A DNA stretch of 64,000 nucleotides from Piliocolobus tephrosceles (Eukaryota > Chordata > Mammalia > Primates > Cercopithecidae), in assembly GCF_002776525.5 (NCBI RefSeq), contig NC_045436.1, positions 49,459,313 to 49,523,312 of the forward strand. Reading direction: 5' to 3'. The notes under the pieces are model-generated. The model had not been told where the DNA came from. It saw only the letters and a list, made by a program, of their open reading frames with translations, and made no database searches. Made by a program: the position numbers and the translations under genes. Below are positions 1 to 11,597 of the stretch, in pieces. Positions within the stretch are counted from its first letter, which is position 1, and each line of letters opens with the position of its first letter.

Positions 1-840
1 AAAGAAGTTCGATTAAATCTTATTTATCAGTCAAGAGAGCCTAGGTGATGGTATAGTAACAAAGAACCCCCAAATCTTAGTGGTTTAAAGCAAAAAGATT
101 TAGTTCTTGCTCATGTTTATTGTGGGTTGGAGGGAGAAGAGATTCTGTTTATCATTGCTACACAGGGACCCGTTCTCACAAAACCAGCCATGATCTCACA
201 CTAGTGGTTATGCTGAAGGAGAAAGAGCTCCAGAGGGTCTAACATCAGCAATTTAATGTCCCTGCCCAGAAATACTCCCCATCACTCTGCTCACAACTTA
301 CTTGTCAGAACTAGTAACATGATCCTATCTAACCACACAAGAGCCAGGAAGTACAGCTCTACCATGTGCCTGAAAGATATTTAGAAATATTTAGACAATA
401 GCATAAATAACTCCTGTGTTTTATTATTCACTCAGGGTTTTTAGAGGGCATTTATATTTCATATTGACTTTGGAAGCATAGAGAATATTCACGCAATTCC
501 TCTCTCTTGCATATATTATTCTTTTTCTCAAGCACCAAAACATGTTGCTTTGCCTAACCCTGGAAGACTAGGCCACAGCAATTAAGGGATAAGTGGTTCT
601 ATTTTCTCTAAATATAAGATGGAGAACTTGCCCATTGTTTATAGCTCTTCAACCGCTCTTACCAATACTTCAGAGGCTCTTCTGATGGGTCAGTGAGGCT
701 CGAGGCCCCTATCCAAGGGCTGCCCCCAGGTTTACTTCGAGTGTTGTCATAGTCAGGATCATAGGAAATCAGTACAGGTTTTGTAAAGTTTTTTCTAAGA
801 CATTAGTCAGAAAGTGTGGAAACATTATATAGTAGCTGAG
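1..840. other. No gene seen; possible old interspersed repeat at about 40-380
   Basis: No open frame, splice pattern or RNA gene stands out. The stretch from about 40 to 380 (around 'cttagtggtttaaagcaaa') resembles a common diverged mammalian interspersed repeat containing 'cttagtggcttaaaacaa'. I cannot assign its family from memory. The rest looks like ordinary AT-rich unique DNA. Confidence 0.35.
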
Positions 841-959
841 TTATTTTTTATACTGAAAAGCTGCAAGGAGCATAAATGTCCAACCACAGGAGATTAGCCG
901 TGTAAGTTATGGTATATAGAGAAAATGGAATACATATAATCTTTAAAATTATATTTTAG

Positions 960-1252
960 GGCCGGGCGCGGTGGCTCAAGCCTGTAATCCCAGCACTTTG
1001 CGAGGCTGAGGCGGGTGGATCACGAGGTCAGGAGATCAAGACCATCCTGGCTAACATGGTGAAACCCCGTCTCTACTAAAAATACAAAAAACTAGCCGGG
1101 CGTGGTGGCGGGCACCTGTAGTCCCAGCTACTCAGAGGCTGAGGCGGGAGAATGGCGTGAACCCGGGAGGCGGAGCTTGCAGTGAGCCGAGATCGCGCCA
1201 CTGCACTCCAGCCTGGGCGACACAGCAAGACTCCATCTCAAAAAAAAAAAAA
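960..1252 (+). mobile_element. AluY SINE, full length, with 15-bp target-site duplication
   Basis: A complete dimeric Alu on the plus strand: left arm with A and B box region, A-rich linker, right arm and poly(A). Y-type features are 'atcctggctaacatggtg', 'aatggcgtgaacccgggag' and 'ggagcttgcagtgagccga'. A perfect 15-bp direct repeat (aaaattatattttag) lies at 945-959 and 1253-1267, so both ends of the insertion are defined. It looks close to consensus and is among the youngest insertions here. It retains many CpG sites. Confidence 0.95.
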
Positions 1253-1325
1253 AAAATTATATTTTAGAAGAATATTTTAGATTGAAAAAAATGTCCCAAT
1301 ACATTGAATGCTACAAAAAAAAAAA

Positions 1326-1425
1326 NNNNNNNNNNNNNNNNNNNNNNNNNNNNNNNNNNNNNNNNNNNNNNNNNNNNNNNNNNNNNNNNNNNNNNNNNNN
1401 NNNNNNNNNNNNNNNNNNNNNNNNN
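1326..1425. other. Assembly gap, 100 N
   Basis: Exactly 100 N, the usual placeholder for a gap of unknown size. The left contig ends in A(11) and the right contig starts with T(25), so both edges are homopolymers. The true length of this interval is unknown. The poly(T) belongs to the tail of the Alu that follows. Confidence 0.98.
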
Positions 1426-1731
1426 TTTTTTTTTTTTTTTTTTTTTTTTTGAGATGGAGTCTTGCTCTGTCACCTAGGCTGGAGTGCAGTGGCATGATTT
1501 CAGCTCACTGCAGCCTCCACCTCCTGGGTTCAAGCAGTTCTCCTGCCTCAGCCTCCCAAGTAGCTGGGATTACAGGCACCTGCCACCATTCTCATCTAAT
1601 TTTTGTATTCTTAGTAGAGGCAGGATTTCCTCATGTTGGCCAGGCTGGTCTTGAACTCCTGACCTCAGGTGATCCACCTGTCTTGGCCTCCCAAAGTGCT
1701 GGATTACAGGCGTGAGCCACTGTGCCTGGCC
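1426..1731 (-). mobile_element. AluS SINE, tail truncated by assembly gap
   Basis: Reverse-oriented full Alu: poly(T), then 'gagatggagtcttgctctg', right arm, left arm, ending in 'gtgcctggcc'. S-type features are 'gttggccaggctggtctt' with 'gacctcaggtgatccacc', and the 'ggttcaagcagttctcctg' form of the right arm. The tail side abuts the gap, so its target-site duplication cannot be checked. It forms an inverted pair with the AluY at 960-1252. Confidence 0.92.
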
Positions 1732-1890
1732 CAGATTCTGTTTTTTAGAAATACATTAAAACTGGGAAGAAAAACACTAATATGTGAATGTGAACAAGGC
1801 TTATCTCTTTCTCTCTGTGGTGATGGGTAGTTTTTGTGCTTTTTTTCTTTGATTTTTCTTTCTTTTTTTTTTTGGTTAAGTAAGCAGGCA

Positions 1891-4151
1891 TGACTTTTGT
1901 TGCACATAAGGAGATATGTAAATATCTCTGGCCTCTGAAGTGTGTTAATTTCAAGTAGCTTACATGGTGTTACTTCTTTTAGGTGAGTAGTTTGATATAA
2001 GAGGCACACAAATGACTCTCATATGTCTGTGGTGGAATGAGCCTGGTGCCAAGACAGAAATTCAGAAACAGTGCTCCTGTGGATCGGGAGACAGTTTGAC
2101 GTCAGTTCACATATGTCCAGGCATAAGCATTTTACCATTTCTTGCCCTTTCTTCTGCCGAGGCGTTGTATAGATCTTCCATGGCATTTTGACTTGACATT
2201 TCACAGCTGCTGCAAATCCACTAAGCAGGGACATGACACAGGCACTTTGAGGCCGCTGGTAGCACATTGGTTTGTAAAGAGATGCTCAATTTGCTGAGAT
2301 AGTGAAAAACTGGCATGTATTTATTTTGGGATGATATGGACTCTTGTGAAATAAGGGCCCATTCTGGAAGAACTTGTAACACTCATTCATCTTGTGTTGT
2401 GCACTGAGCTATAATGCTACAGCTGTCATCCACTTTCAATGAACGATTGTCATATTGTCAATCCACAATAATACAAAACAATTTTCATTCCCCATGTTGA
2501 AGCATTGCCATTGTAATATCATTCAGTTCATATTAACAATGCTTTGATGACAATTCCATTCCACTCCACCCTTTAAACCCTCCCTCTCTCCTTTTCTTAA
2601 CCAAAGGGAAGTGTATTTTGACAATATATCTCCAGTGTTAACAGTTTTCTGCTTTTAAAACATCTCGGGCCCAAAGCCCTCATTGAAACTGCCGAGAACA
2701 CACCAATCTTTTTTTTTTTTTTTTCCCGCTTCAAGAACTGTTTTGGGATTACGTAGTGCCTTATTCAGGAGAACTGAAAGTATTTTTACCCATTTGTCTT
2801 GTTTATTCTTAAAACATCTCCATGAAAAAGGAACAGGGATTATTTATTCCCTTTTTATCAGGAGCACAGTTAGAACTCAACTCTCTTCGCTTTAGATTTA
2901 TAATCTTTTCATTAAAAGACGCTGCTGATTTTTCCTGGTATTAACAGTGATGTCAGTTGCTATTTACATGGAAAAATTAACTACCCTAATGAATTTATAT
3001 TTGCTGATTTTCTCCAGAGGGGAAATTGATTCTCTGTATGAGTCTTCACTGATTTTCAAGGTACTTTTCTGTCACAATGGACTGTTTTAAACTGATAGAG
3101 AGTGTTGTCTTAGTTAAAATAGTCCCAAGAGCTGAATCTAGGTGGGCACGGTTGGTAGGATTGAAATATACTGCATGTACCCGTGTAAGCTCTTCCAGGG
3201 ACAGTGCTGCCATTTTTAAAGAAAAATTTTATTGTGGCTGTTGGCTGCTTTCACTTTTCTCATTTTTAAATTCCTTAGTAGCTCAGATACTTGCCTAAAA
3301 ATATGTGGCAGAATGTGGGGATATGGAGAATTTGAGGAAGGGAAGAAGTTGAATGTCAGAAACCACCAGAAATTTTTGGAAGGTCATGAATCCCCCAGAT
3401 GATGACTGCTTGGAAAATGCTACAGTATTGCTTTCCCAGAGCCTGTTTCTCAGCATTCCTATAAAGTAAAAATCAGGGCTTTCAAAACAGCACTTTCTTC
3501 AAATATAGGAAAACAGATTGAAACTGGATGAGGAAAGGAATTCGGTTTGGGATCTAAGAGGTGAATAGAGCTGTAGGTAAGTGAGTCTAGATAGATTGAG
3601 CAGACCTAAGTGTCTCCTATTCTGCATCCGTAAGTGAAGACTCGAGAAATAAAGAGAGAAGACGGGTGAGAAGCAGAGGGGAAGGGAGAGATACATTCAT
3701 AAAATACGCAGGTCATGTTCCATTTGTCATGTCCTTAGTGCTATCGTGCATCTGGGAACAGTCCTGAATTTGAATGGCTTGTCTCTTTGTCCCTATAGGT
3801 AGACCTGGTTTTTGTTTTTTAAAAAAAAATCAGATTTGGGTCCTTGCTCCTGGCTTGGGCAGCGTGGTCACTGAGTCTGTAAGGGCTTTCCACCACTCAA
3901 GTCTAAATGCCTCTGAGACTTGAATTATAAGACTCACCCAACATCTTGGAACAGGAAGTGGAGACCCTGCCACTAACTGAAGCTTCAAACTTCATGTAAA
4001 GTTTGTGCCCAGACTGGAATGTTGCCAGGGCACCAAGGCGGGTCTCTCTCCTCCAACAGTAAGCAACATGGGGCCCACAGGAAGCTCCATAGTCCCTTAC
4101 GCGTTTTCATCCCGTAGCCAAATCCCTGCAGCATTGTCTTGTCACAAAAAA
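1891..4151. other. Long stretch without recognisable gene or repeat
   Basis: No gene is supported. A T-rich run sits at about 2708-2724. The few open frames are short and lack family signatures. AT-rich non-coding DNA with scattered low-complexity patches; nothing else could be assigned. Confidence 0.5.
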
Positions 4152-4448
4152 TTTTTTTTTTTTTCCTGAGACGGAATCTCTCTGTGTCACCCCAGCTGGA
4201 GTGCAGTGGTGTGATCTTGGCTCACTGTAACCTCCACCTCTGAAGTTCAAGTGATTCTTCTGCCTCAGCCTCCCGAGTAGCTGGGACAACAGGCACCTGC
4301 CGCCACGCCCGGCTAATTTTTTGAATTTTTAGTAGAGACGGGGTTTCACCGTGTTAGCCAGGATGGTCTCAATCTCCTGACCTCATGATCCGCCCACCTC
4401 GGCCTCCCAAAGTGCTGGGATTACAGGCGTGAGCCACTGTGCCCGGCC
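4152..4448 (-). mobile_element. AluS-type SINE (Sc-like)
   Basis: Full-length reverse Alu with poly(T), right arm and left arm ending 'gtgcccggcc'. The left arm has 'gttagccaggatggtctca' with a 'cctcatgatccgcc' segment, as in Sc/Y. The right arm has 'gtaacctccacctctgaag' and 'ttcaagtgattcttctgcc', as in S rather than Y. No convincing target-site duplication is visible. Confidence 0.9.
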
Positions 4449-4673
4449 AACTTTGCCACTTTTGAAAGGGAGGCTCTCCCTCAGAGTGGGGTGTGTTTAG
4501 GGGAGGGACAACTGTCAGGCATGGTTTTTTTAAGCCATGGTTTGTTCATAAGGCTGTCCTTTGTGGTACAGAAAAGCTCTGCCAGCAGCCTTTAAAGCCA
4601 CAAGTTACAAACAGCGAGCATAACTTTTGCATTCATTCACTTATTCACACATCCACTCATTCACTAACGAAAT

Positions 4674-4885
4674 GGCTGAGTACTGGGTCGGGAGTTGGAT
4701 ACTTGGGTTTGAATCCCAGCTCTGCCATTTCCTGGCTGTATAATTTGGGTACATTGCTTACTTCTTGTTAGTAAAATGTGGATAATAATACTTCCTACTT
4801 CACAGGAGTTTTATGAAGGTTAAATGAGTTAATATGTTTCCAGTAGTACCTTATACCTAGTAAGACCTTAGTAAAGGTTAGCTGT
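4674..4885 (+). repeat. MIR SINE
   Basis: The order of MIR core and tail motifs is kept: 'gggtttgaatcccagctct', 'gccatttcctggctgtata', 'taaaatgtggataataata', 'aggttaaatgagttaata', then 'agtaagacc' and the T-rich 3' end. Divergence is typical of this ancient mammalian tRNA-derived family. Confidence 0.85.
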
Positions 4886-5219
4886 TTTATTTTTATCTCT
4901 TGAACAAGAGATTGCTACCCATATAGTCTTACTAAGAACTTTTCTACTAAAAGGTTTCGCATGAAATAGGCTCTCTGGATGAAGGAATTGCACCTTCCAT
5001 TTAAATCCAGAGGTGTGTTTTTTCTTTGTATTTATCATTGTCTGGACTATTTAAAAAAATATTTTCCCTATGTTAAACAGTGCTAGAGGTAAGATCACTC
5101 CTCCAGTTGTTGGGAGGATTTAATTCCAGTTCTTCAGTTTGGAATAGTTGATCCTCCTGCCTGCCTTGCCCTCTCTTCCCTTCTCTTCCACTCTCTCTGC
5201 ACCCCGCACCCCGCCCCGC

Positions 5220-5503
5220 TTTTTTATTTGAGGCACTGTCTCACTTGGTTGCCCAGGCTGGAGTGGCGTGATATCTGCTCACTGCAATCTCTGCCTCACG
5301 GGTTCAACCTCGTCTGCCTCAGCCTCCTGAGCAGCTTAGATTACAGGTGTGCGCCACCAAGCCCAGCTGATTTTTGTATTTTTAGTAGAGACGGGGTTTT
5401 GCCCTGTTGGCCAGGCTGGTCTCAAACTCCTGACCTCAAGCAATCCACCCACCTTTGCCTCTCAAAGGGCTGGTATTATAGAGGTGAGCCACCATGCCCG
5501 GCC
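5220..5503 (-). mobile_element. Diverged Alu SINE with GC-rich block between tail and duplication
   Basis: Reverse Alu from a short T-rich tail ('ttttttatttgagg') to 'catgcccggcc'. It is more diverged than neighbouring AluS copies and has small deletions. A perfect 15-bp direct repeat (tctcttccactctct) lies at 5182-5196 and 5504-5518. Between the left copy and the tail lie 23 GC-rich bases (5197-5219) that belong to neither Alu nor tail. The direct repeat is pyrimidine-rich, so some chance contribution is possible. Confidence 0.88.
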
Positions 5504-5518
5504 TCTCTTCCACTCTCT

Positions 5519-7746
5519 ATTCTCTTTCTTCCTTCTTTACCTTCCTATCTCTGGCCTACTCCATGAAGCCTGAGCTAGCAAAGGCATATTTATCCAGTGG
5601 TATGTATATAACCATTCTCATTCAAGTTGTTGCTTCAAGACCCACTCACAGAATGTGTAATTTACCTCTCAAAAATTCGGATACCTCTGTATGCATTTGT
5701 ATAGAAATGCATATTATTGGACATCAAATAACTCCCATCTACATATAAAAAAATAAAATCTTATTTTAAATGTTGGGAATCTAAGCATTTAAAAAATGTT
5801 CACAGTGTGTCATACGACAAAATGATTCCTTGGTGTCCTCCATGAAAGCTTCATAGACTGTATTTCAGAGACAAGCAGAATGGATCAGACACTCACTAAA
5901 TAGTAATTGTAGTTCTGTTCTCTCAGGGACTTGAGTTGAATTAAATGTATTAGCTCAGATTGTCATAACGTCTCAAGAATAGAAGGAGGGTAATATTTTA
6001 TGTTTATGTAATAAGTGAAAGGAGACTATTATGCATAATATATATATTTGCATCCTATTTAAATCGGCAAAGAGTTTATTCTTGACACTGATTCTCCTAC
6101 TCTGGCAAGATAAGGTCAGTAAGAAAGACATCAATATGGCAATTACTGTGTGTGTAATTTAACATTTGCATTTTCCACAAAATAATGATGTCCTTTTGTT
6201 CATCACTGTACCCTGTATTGTTGATTTTTTGAAGGGGTGTGCTTTGGAATTTCTAATTTCTGTTGAATATAATAGTATAGTGTGGCGCCCAAGGGCTAGA
6301 GGAAGGAGGGATGGACAGATTGGTGGATATCAACCATATAAGCCTTGTGTAGGAGAGGGAGAGTTGCATTACTTGTGGATGTTCAGGTGGGAGGGACCCT
6401 TGTCCATCCCTACCTAGAGATGAGTTCTGTTTGTGAATCCCGCATAGTTTTTGAAGACTACACTTGGTGAGTACCTCCCTCTCTGGAGTTTAGGCAAGTT
6501 TTAAGATGTGTCCCGGAGTTCACGGTATATTTCTTTGTTTCCCTTTGCCTCCCACCCAATAGCCATTCACTCTTTCAGTTGATTGGAGCTGCCCTCAACA
6601 CTACAGTGGAATAGACATGAAAATGGGAAAACATTCCTGCCTTGAAGGATCTTGTTAGCTGCTCTCTCTCCCACTTGTGTGTCTCTGATTCCAGATATAA
6701 GTAATCTCTACCACTTCTTCTCCCTGTGTCTGTGATTCCAGATATAAGTAAATACCTATAAAGGAAAAAAGTCAGAAGTTGGTAGCACCCCACCCCTTTC
6801 CTGGGCCTTTTTGACGCTAACCCCTCTGTTGTTGACTGCATTCTGGTCTCACCAGTCTGTGCCCCCGTGTCTTCGTGCACTCCATTTTTCTCATTCACTT
6901 GTTTAGTTTCTGTGAGTGTGTGTTGTTTGCCTGTTCCAGCAGTAGCAAATGAGTTGGCCTTTGAACTTCCTGTGTGTTTCCATTTACTTCTTGAGAGGTG
7001 GGGATAAGAGAAGAGGTTGATATTGGTGATAATAGAGTATCTTTGCTCCTAAAAGGTAAAAGGAAAATCCCAGGCACTTTACAGCAGTGCACTAGCACCC
7101 ATATCAGGGTAGCTCTTGTTGTTTGCCATGTGTTACTCTGGACAATCCACTGAAGTGACCTCTTTGTCAAATGCATGCCTGGCCTTGCATTCAGGCAGCA
7201 CTGCAGGGCAATATGAAATACAGAGATAGAATGAGACAAGCAGTGGCAATGCTGTGTCACCAGCACAGTTGGGGTGGGTGGGCTGTGCCTACAGTGCTGT
7301 GGGGGTCAAGAGAAGGAGCAGATAATGAAAGCCTCTGGGAGAGGGGACATCACCTTCAAGGTTAGGGGCCTGGTGACTCAGAGAATGGTAATGCTTCTGA
7401 TCAAGGCATGTTTAGCTTTCAGGCCACTCATGACACAAGGATAAAGATCACCAAGTGTGGTCACCTGGAGCATGGTTCCAGGGCTGTGGGCTGCGGGAGT
7501 TAGTGGGCCCATGGATTTCCACTAGAACATGCCCAGGTGACCCTACCAGGGAGCAGTCCAGCAGACAGGTTGGGACATGATAGGACTGTCATCCAAAGCT
7601 TCAGTGATGCTTCCTGAAATTTCTGTGAGGCTGCTGTGGTTCTTCCCTTTGAATTTACTCCTCTTTCCATGATTCCTTCATCCCAAGAAAGTTAGGGCAT
7701 TTTGTTTAATTTGCCTTTATTTTATTTTATTTAAATTTATTATTTT
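5519..7746. other. Stretch without recognisable gene or repeat family
   Basis: Mostly AT-rich sequence with no supportable coding frame. The only structure I can define is a short imperfect tandem duplication at 6679-6751, listed separately. The 7150-7600 part is a little richer in GC, without a recognisable motif. Confidence 0.5.
6679..6751. repeat. Two-copy tandem duplication, period 47 bp
   Basis: A 26-base segment beginning 'gtgtct' and ending 'gatataagtaa' occurs at 6679-6704 and again at 6726-6751 with one substitution (gtgtctctg versus gtgtctgtg). The intervening 21 bases also share a 'cttc/ctcc' character. This is best read as a local slippage or tandem duplication event. Confidence 0.8.
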
Positions 7747-8040
7747 TTTGTTTGTTTGAGATGGAGTCTTGCTCTGTCGCCCAGGTTGGAGTGCGGTGGT
7801 GCAATCTCCACTCACTGCAACCTCTACCTCCTGGGTTCAAGGGATTGTCCTGCTTCAGCCTCCTGAGTAGCTGGGATTACGGGTGCGTGCCACCACACCT
7901 GGCTAATTTTTTGTATTTTTAGTAGAGATGGGGGTTTAACCATATTAGCCAGGATGGTCTCTATCTCCTGACCTTGTGATCCGCCCGCCTCAGCCTCCCA
8001 AAGTGCTGGGATTACAGACATGAGCCACCGCGCCCAGGCC
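7747..8040 (-). mobile_element. AluS-type SINE
   Basis: Reverse Alu from 'tttgagatggagtcttgctc' to 'gcgcccaggcc'. The left arm carries 'attagccaggatggtctct' and 'accttgtgatccgcc', while the right arm has 'gggttcaagggattgtcc', which fits an Sc-like S element. The flanks share only a weak 'aatttat' and no firm target-site duplication is seen. Confidence 0.9.
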
Positions 8041-8127
8041 TGAATTTATCTTAGTATTATTCCAGTATATGCAGAAGTTGCCCTGTCATTGCAGCCGTCA
8101 TTTCATGAGCACCTTCATGAATAATAA

Positions 8128-8347
8128 TAGCTGAGCTTGCAAGTGCTAGCCTCTGTTCCATATTTTATGTAGACTAACTCTTAATCGTTGTCATAACCCT
8201 GGGAGGTAGGGACTATTATCCTCTTTTACAGATGGGGAAACTGAGGTACAAGGTATTCAGTACTTGTCCAAAATCACACATGTAGTAAGTAGCAGAGCTG
8301 GCATTATGGACCCAGGCAATCTGGCTTAGGAGCCATTGCTCTAAATA
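8128..8347 (-). repeat. MIR SINE
   Basis: Reverse MIR motifs in order: 'aataataatagctgagctt', 'gaggtagggactattatcc'-like block, 'ttttacagatggggaaactg', 'gtccaaaatcacacatgta', 'gtaagtagcagagctggca', and 'ggagccattgctctaaa'. The core is well preserved. Confidence 0.88.
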
Positions 8348-8559
8348 TGTGTGATACTTCCTCAGGACATACAGTTATCATGTTTGGCCCTAGGAAGTCA
8401 GGGAAGGAAAACATAACCCTCGCCACCAGTAGAGAAAAAAGAGACACCTATAAAAATATCAGAAACTATGTAGGATCTCTCCATACTGATGTGCTGCCTT
8501 TTCTGTTTGCTTTTATCAGTCCAAATATTTTTCTTTGGAGCCACAAGAGGTGCGCCATT

Positions 8560-8690
8560 GCCAGCCAGCTGGGTGACCTTGGACAATTCATTTCACTCCC
8601 TGCCTTATCTGTAAAATGCGGGTGTGGGATCAAATTATCTTCAGGGTCCCTTCCAGCTCTGAAGTTCTGTGGTTCTGTGGTTTTGGAATG
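8560..8690 (+). repeat. MIR-group SINE
   Basis: Plus-strand MIR-group core: 'agctgggtgaccttggaca', 'ttatctgtaaaatgcgggt', then 'ggtcccttccagctctgaa' and 'gttctgtggttctgtgg'. The 3' part matches the MIR3-like type ending rather than the classic tail of MIR. Confidence 0.75.
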
Positions 8691-11057
8691 TTTTTGTGTA
8701 AAGCACTTGGCAGCAGTAGAAACAGTCAGCTCTTCCAAGTGCATTTCTTTCTGACTCTCTTCTTCACCCATGTAGAATTTCTGAAGTATCCTGTGATCTT
8801 TATTAATCACACAGGGACTGTCATCTTCTCAGACTAGTGGAATGGCTAAGGTGCCCTCTGCAGAAGATATCGTGGCTAATGTTCTCATTACTGACTAATT
8901 GGCTAAAGAGACTTCTCTCACATTGCATTTAGGCTGATTGATAGTTTTCTATCACCTGATGGGTGGAATGGACAGCCAGACCAATTATCACCACAAAGAG
9001 AGCGCCATACAGCAGAGCAGTGCAGCTCGAAACAAAGGGCCCTTATAGATTATGTCTAATCAGGGTGCCTGCTGAGAGTTTGCTAAACAAAATGATTTTC
9101 TGAAAAGTACAGTTTGACATGCGTTGAAATACATGTACCTTAGGGTCACATGTAACGCATTGGGCCTTGTCTTATTGAAAGCAATGTGTTTCTGATTATG
9201 TAAATATGGACAGCCTGCATAACTAGTTAGCTGTATAACTAACACTAGTTAGCTGTGTGCTGAGTGAAGATGTGCATTTGTTTGTTCAAAACTGAACTAC
9301 AGGCCTCCTGTGAGTCACATCGTGGGAGACATGCTCTACTTAGATGGAATCTTGTAGACATAGGGCATTACTCAGATTCCTTTTTGTATTTTCTTTTCAT
9401 GTTGCTCAGGCTATTTAAAGGAAATAATATTCAGGTCACTTGCTTAGTCATTTAAATTGAGTCCGTTTCTTTGTAGCTAATGCATTAATTTATTGAAATC
9501 TCTCTTTAAAGTGCAAACTCCAGTTTTAGAGCAGAAAGATAATAATGTGTTAAGGATTCATGTTAAAACCTAACCCAAGGAACTTCTTGATCACTTCTTA
9601 GTTTGTTTTTTGTTTTGTTGCTGTTTTTCTTTTTTTCAAGCAGAGGGTCAGAGTCATTTATAGTGCTTCCCTATACATAGTCTTGAGTTTCAGATTTTCT
9701 GGGAACCAAAACATCAGGGTTCTTACTGCTTCACTTTCCCAGTAATCTACTGAATTGTGTTATACAGTCGTCAGTGGACTAAAAGACACCAGTGAATTAA
9801 TATAAGGTCTTTTACTTCTATTTCCCCCAAGCAGGGCCACAGCGACGTCAGCTGGGATCCTTGGAACTTGTGACAATGTCAGTGTGATATAAATTCTTGC
9901 GTTGAAGCAAGTTTCAGTATTGGAAAGTGGGACTGAAGAGCACAGAGCACTGATGATAACAGCAGCATGTACCATAGTGTGCTTCTGAGCCATCGTCATC
10001 TTCAAGGTGTTTTCTAACATGCATACCAAGAGTTTGATTCTAGAGATCGGCTCTAGGAGCCCAACTTTTGGGAAAAGAAGTGAAAGAAAGCATGGTTATT
10101 TTCAAAACTTAACAATTTTTCAGCAAATTATTCTTATCTGACTGTTAAATAGAGGGACAGAGGAAGAAAGGATATGCCACTTGGAATGGGAGGAGGGCTG
10201 GAGCACAAAATTGGCTGTGGTTGAGGTAGAAAATAGGCAGCTGTTCTTCTCATCCTCTCCTGAGCCTTCTGCTCCAGGAGATTCCTGCTGGAGCCGTGCT
10301 TGGACTCTCTGGCACATCGTACAGTCTACACTGAGCCATCAAAGAAGTTGCAGGAGAGGTGCTGATGTAGCTCAGCACCCAACTTAAAAGGGTCATTGTA
10401 TGACACAGCAGCGGCATGGCTCTTTTCAAGGGAGCAGGTTTTTAATCGCAGTAGCTGTTTCATCCTCCCTGTAGTATTCTCTGACAGTGAAGATGGAGCC
10501 AGTAAATACTCACGTTCCTGCGTGTTGGGTGACGGAGGTCTCGCTTTACATCCCTCTCCCCAACTGCTGTGTCCACCTGAGGCAAATGTATCCAGGAAAG
10601 CAGTGAGGCAGGCAATAACAGGGACCATTGGTAGACGTTCCCTTGGCTCATTTTAATACATACTGCGTCAGAATGGGCCTCACGTGCATTAGAAGTCACA
10701 CACACTTGTTATTCAATGAAAACCTTGACTGACACTGTATGTAAGCTCAGTTAACAGCAGAAGTACTGTTGACAACGGAAAAAGGCTGTAGTACAATGGC
10801 CAGTCATTTAGAAAAGGAATCAGTCCCAATCCTTACTTTCTATATAATCTATTCCCTTTTGTGGATATGCTTTGTTTCTGGTTTGAATTCATCTCGATTC
10901 ATTCTCAACTATGCTGTTTGTTCTTCTATGAACTCCCCAGTAAGAAATACATCAGGATAGTACTTTAACCAAAAAGTAGACAGTGTGTTCTAAAGGGAAT
11001 TAAACTAAAACGTTACCCTTCAACCTCAGGTAGAGCAATTTGGTGCTAAACTTTATT
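8691..11057. other. Long stretch without recognisable gene or repeat
   Basis: No supportable coding gene. A 13-base repeat (actagttagctgt) occurs at 9222-9234 and 9244-9256, a minor local duplication. T-rich patches lie near 9602-9640. The remainder reads as unique sequence and I see no transposon signature. Confidence 0.45.
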
Positions 11058-11070
11058 AACGTTAGCTTTT

Positions 11071-11354
11071 TGTTTTTTGTTTTTTGAGACGGAGTCTCGC
11101 TGTGTTGCCCAGGCTGGAGTGCAGTGGTGTGATCTTGGCTCATTGCAACCTCCGCCTCCCGGGTTCAAGCGATTCTCTTGTCTCAGCCTCCTGGGTAGCT
11201 GGCGTGCCACCATGCCCAGCTAATTTTATGTATTTTTAGTAGAGACGGGGTTTCACTGTATTAGCCAGGATGGTCTCGATCTCCTGACCTCGTGATCCAC
11301 CCGCCTCACCCTCCCAAAGTGTTGGGATTACAGGCCTGAGCCACTGGGCCCGGC
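11071..11354 (-). mobile_element. AluS-type SINE with imperfect target-site duplication
   Basis: Reverse Alu from a (T)nG-interrupted tail to 'gggcccggc'. The left arm is Sc-like ('attagccaggatggtctcg', 'cctcgtgatccaccc') and the right arm is S-like ('gggttcaagcgattctctt'). A short piece around 'gggattacag' of the right arm is deleted at about 11200-11206. Flanks 'aacgttagctttt' (11058-11070) and 'aatgttagcattt' (11355-11367) are a decayed target-site duplication. Confidence 0.93.
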
Positions 11355-11597
11355 AATGTTAGCATTTTAATGGAAAGATTTTTACATACATTCCCTAGAG
11401 GTAAGGACATGGTTTGTCTCTTAAAAGCTATGTTTTGTTAAGTGATGAATGCAGTAATTATACTATTGGATAAAACAAGGAGGAAAACCTGGGTCCTGTG
11501 TTCGGATATCTGATTTGGAAAGGACTCCGTTGATTTCGTATATTTGGAACATGAACATTCTGTTTTTCAGGGTTTAACCTTAGAATTTCCTTGGCTT

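Larger units (their letters stand above)
841..1890 (+). repeat. Possible old L1-type 3' sequence, interrupted by two Alus and a gap
   Basis: Three unfilled pieces (841-959, 1268-1313, 1732-1890) read like one old element. The first has the 'aaatgtcca ... ggtatat ... atggaatac' pattern seen near the 3' end of many old LINE-derived repeats. The last has a 'cttatctct ... ggtgatgggtag' segment followed by T-rich sequence, in the expected order. Divergence is high, the family is not certain, and the gap hides part of it. Confidence 0.3.

Noticed and set aside
1308..1715. Open frame of about 135 codons with Alu-typical peptide
   Set aside because: It includes the N gap and reverse Alu sequence. 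The 'LECSGMISAHCSL' type peptide is the standard translation of Alu DNA.
4449..4680. Repeated 'cattcattca/cattcactaac' patch before the MIR
   Set aside because: Too short and irregular to call a simple repeat.
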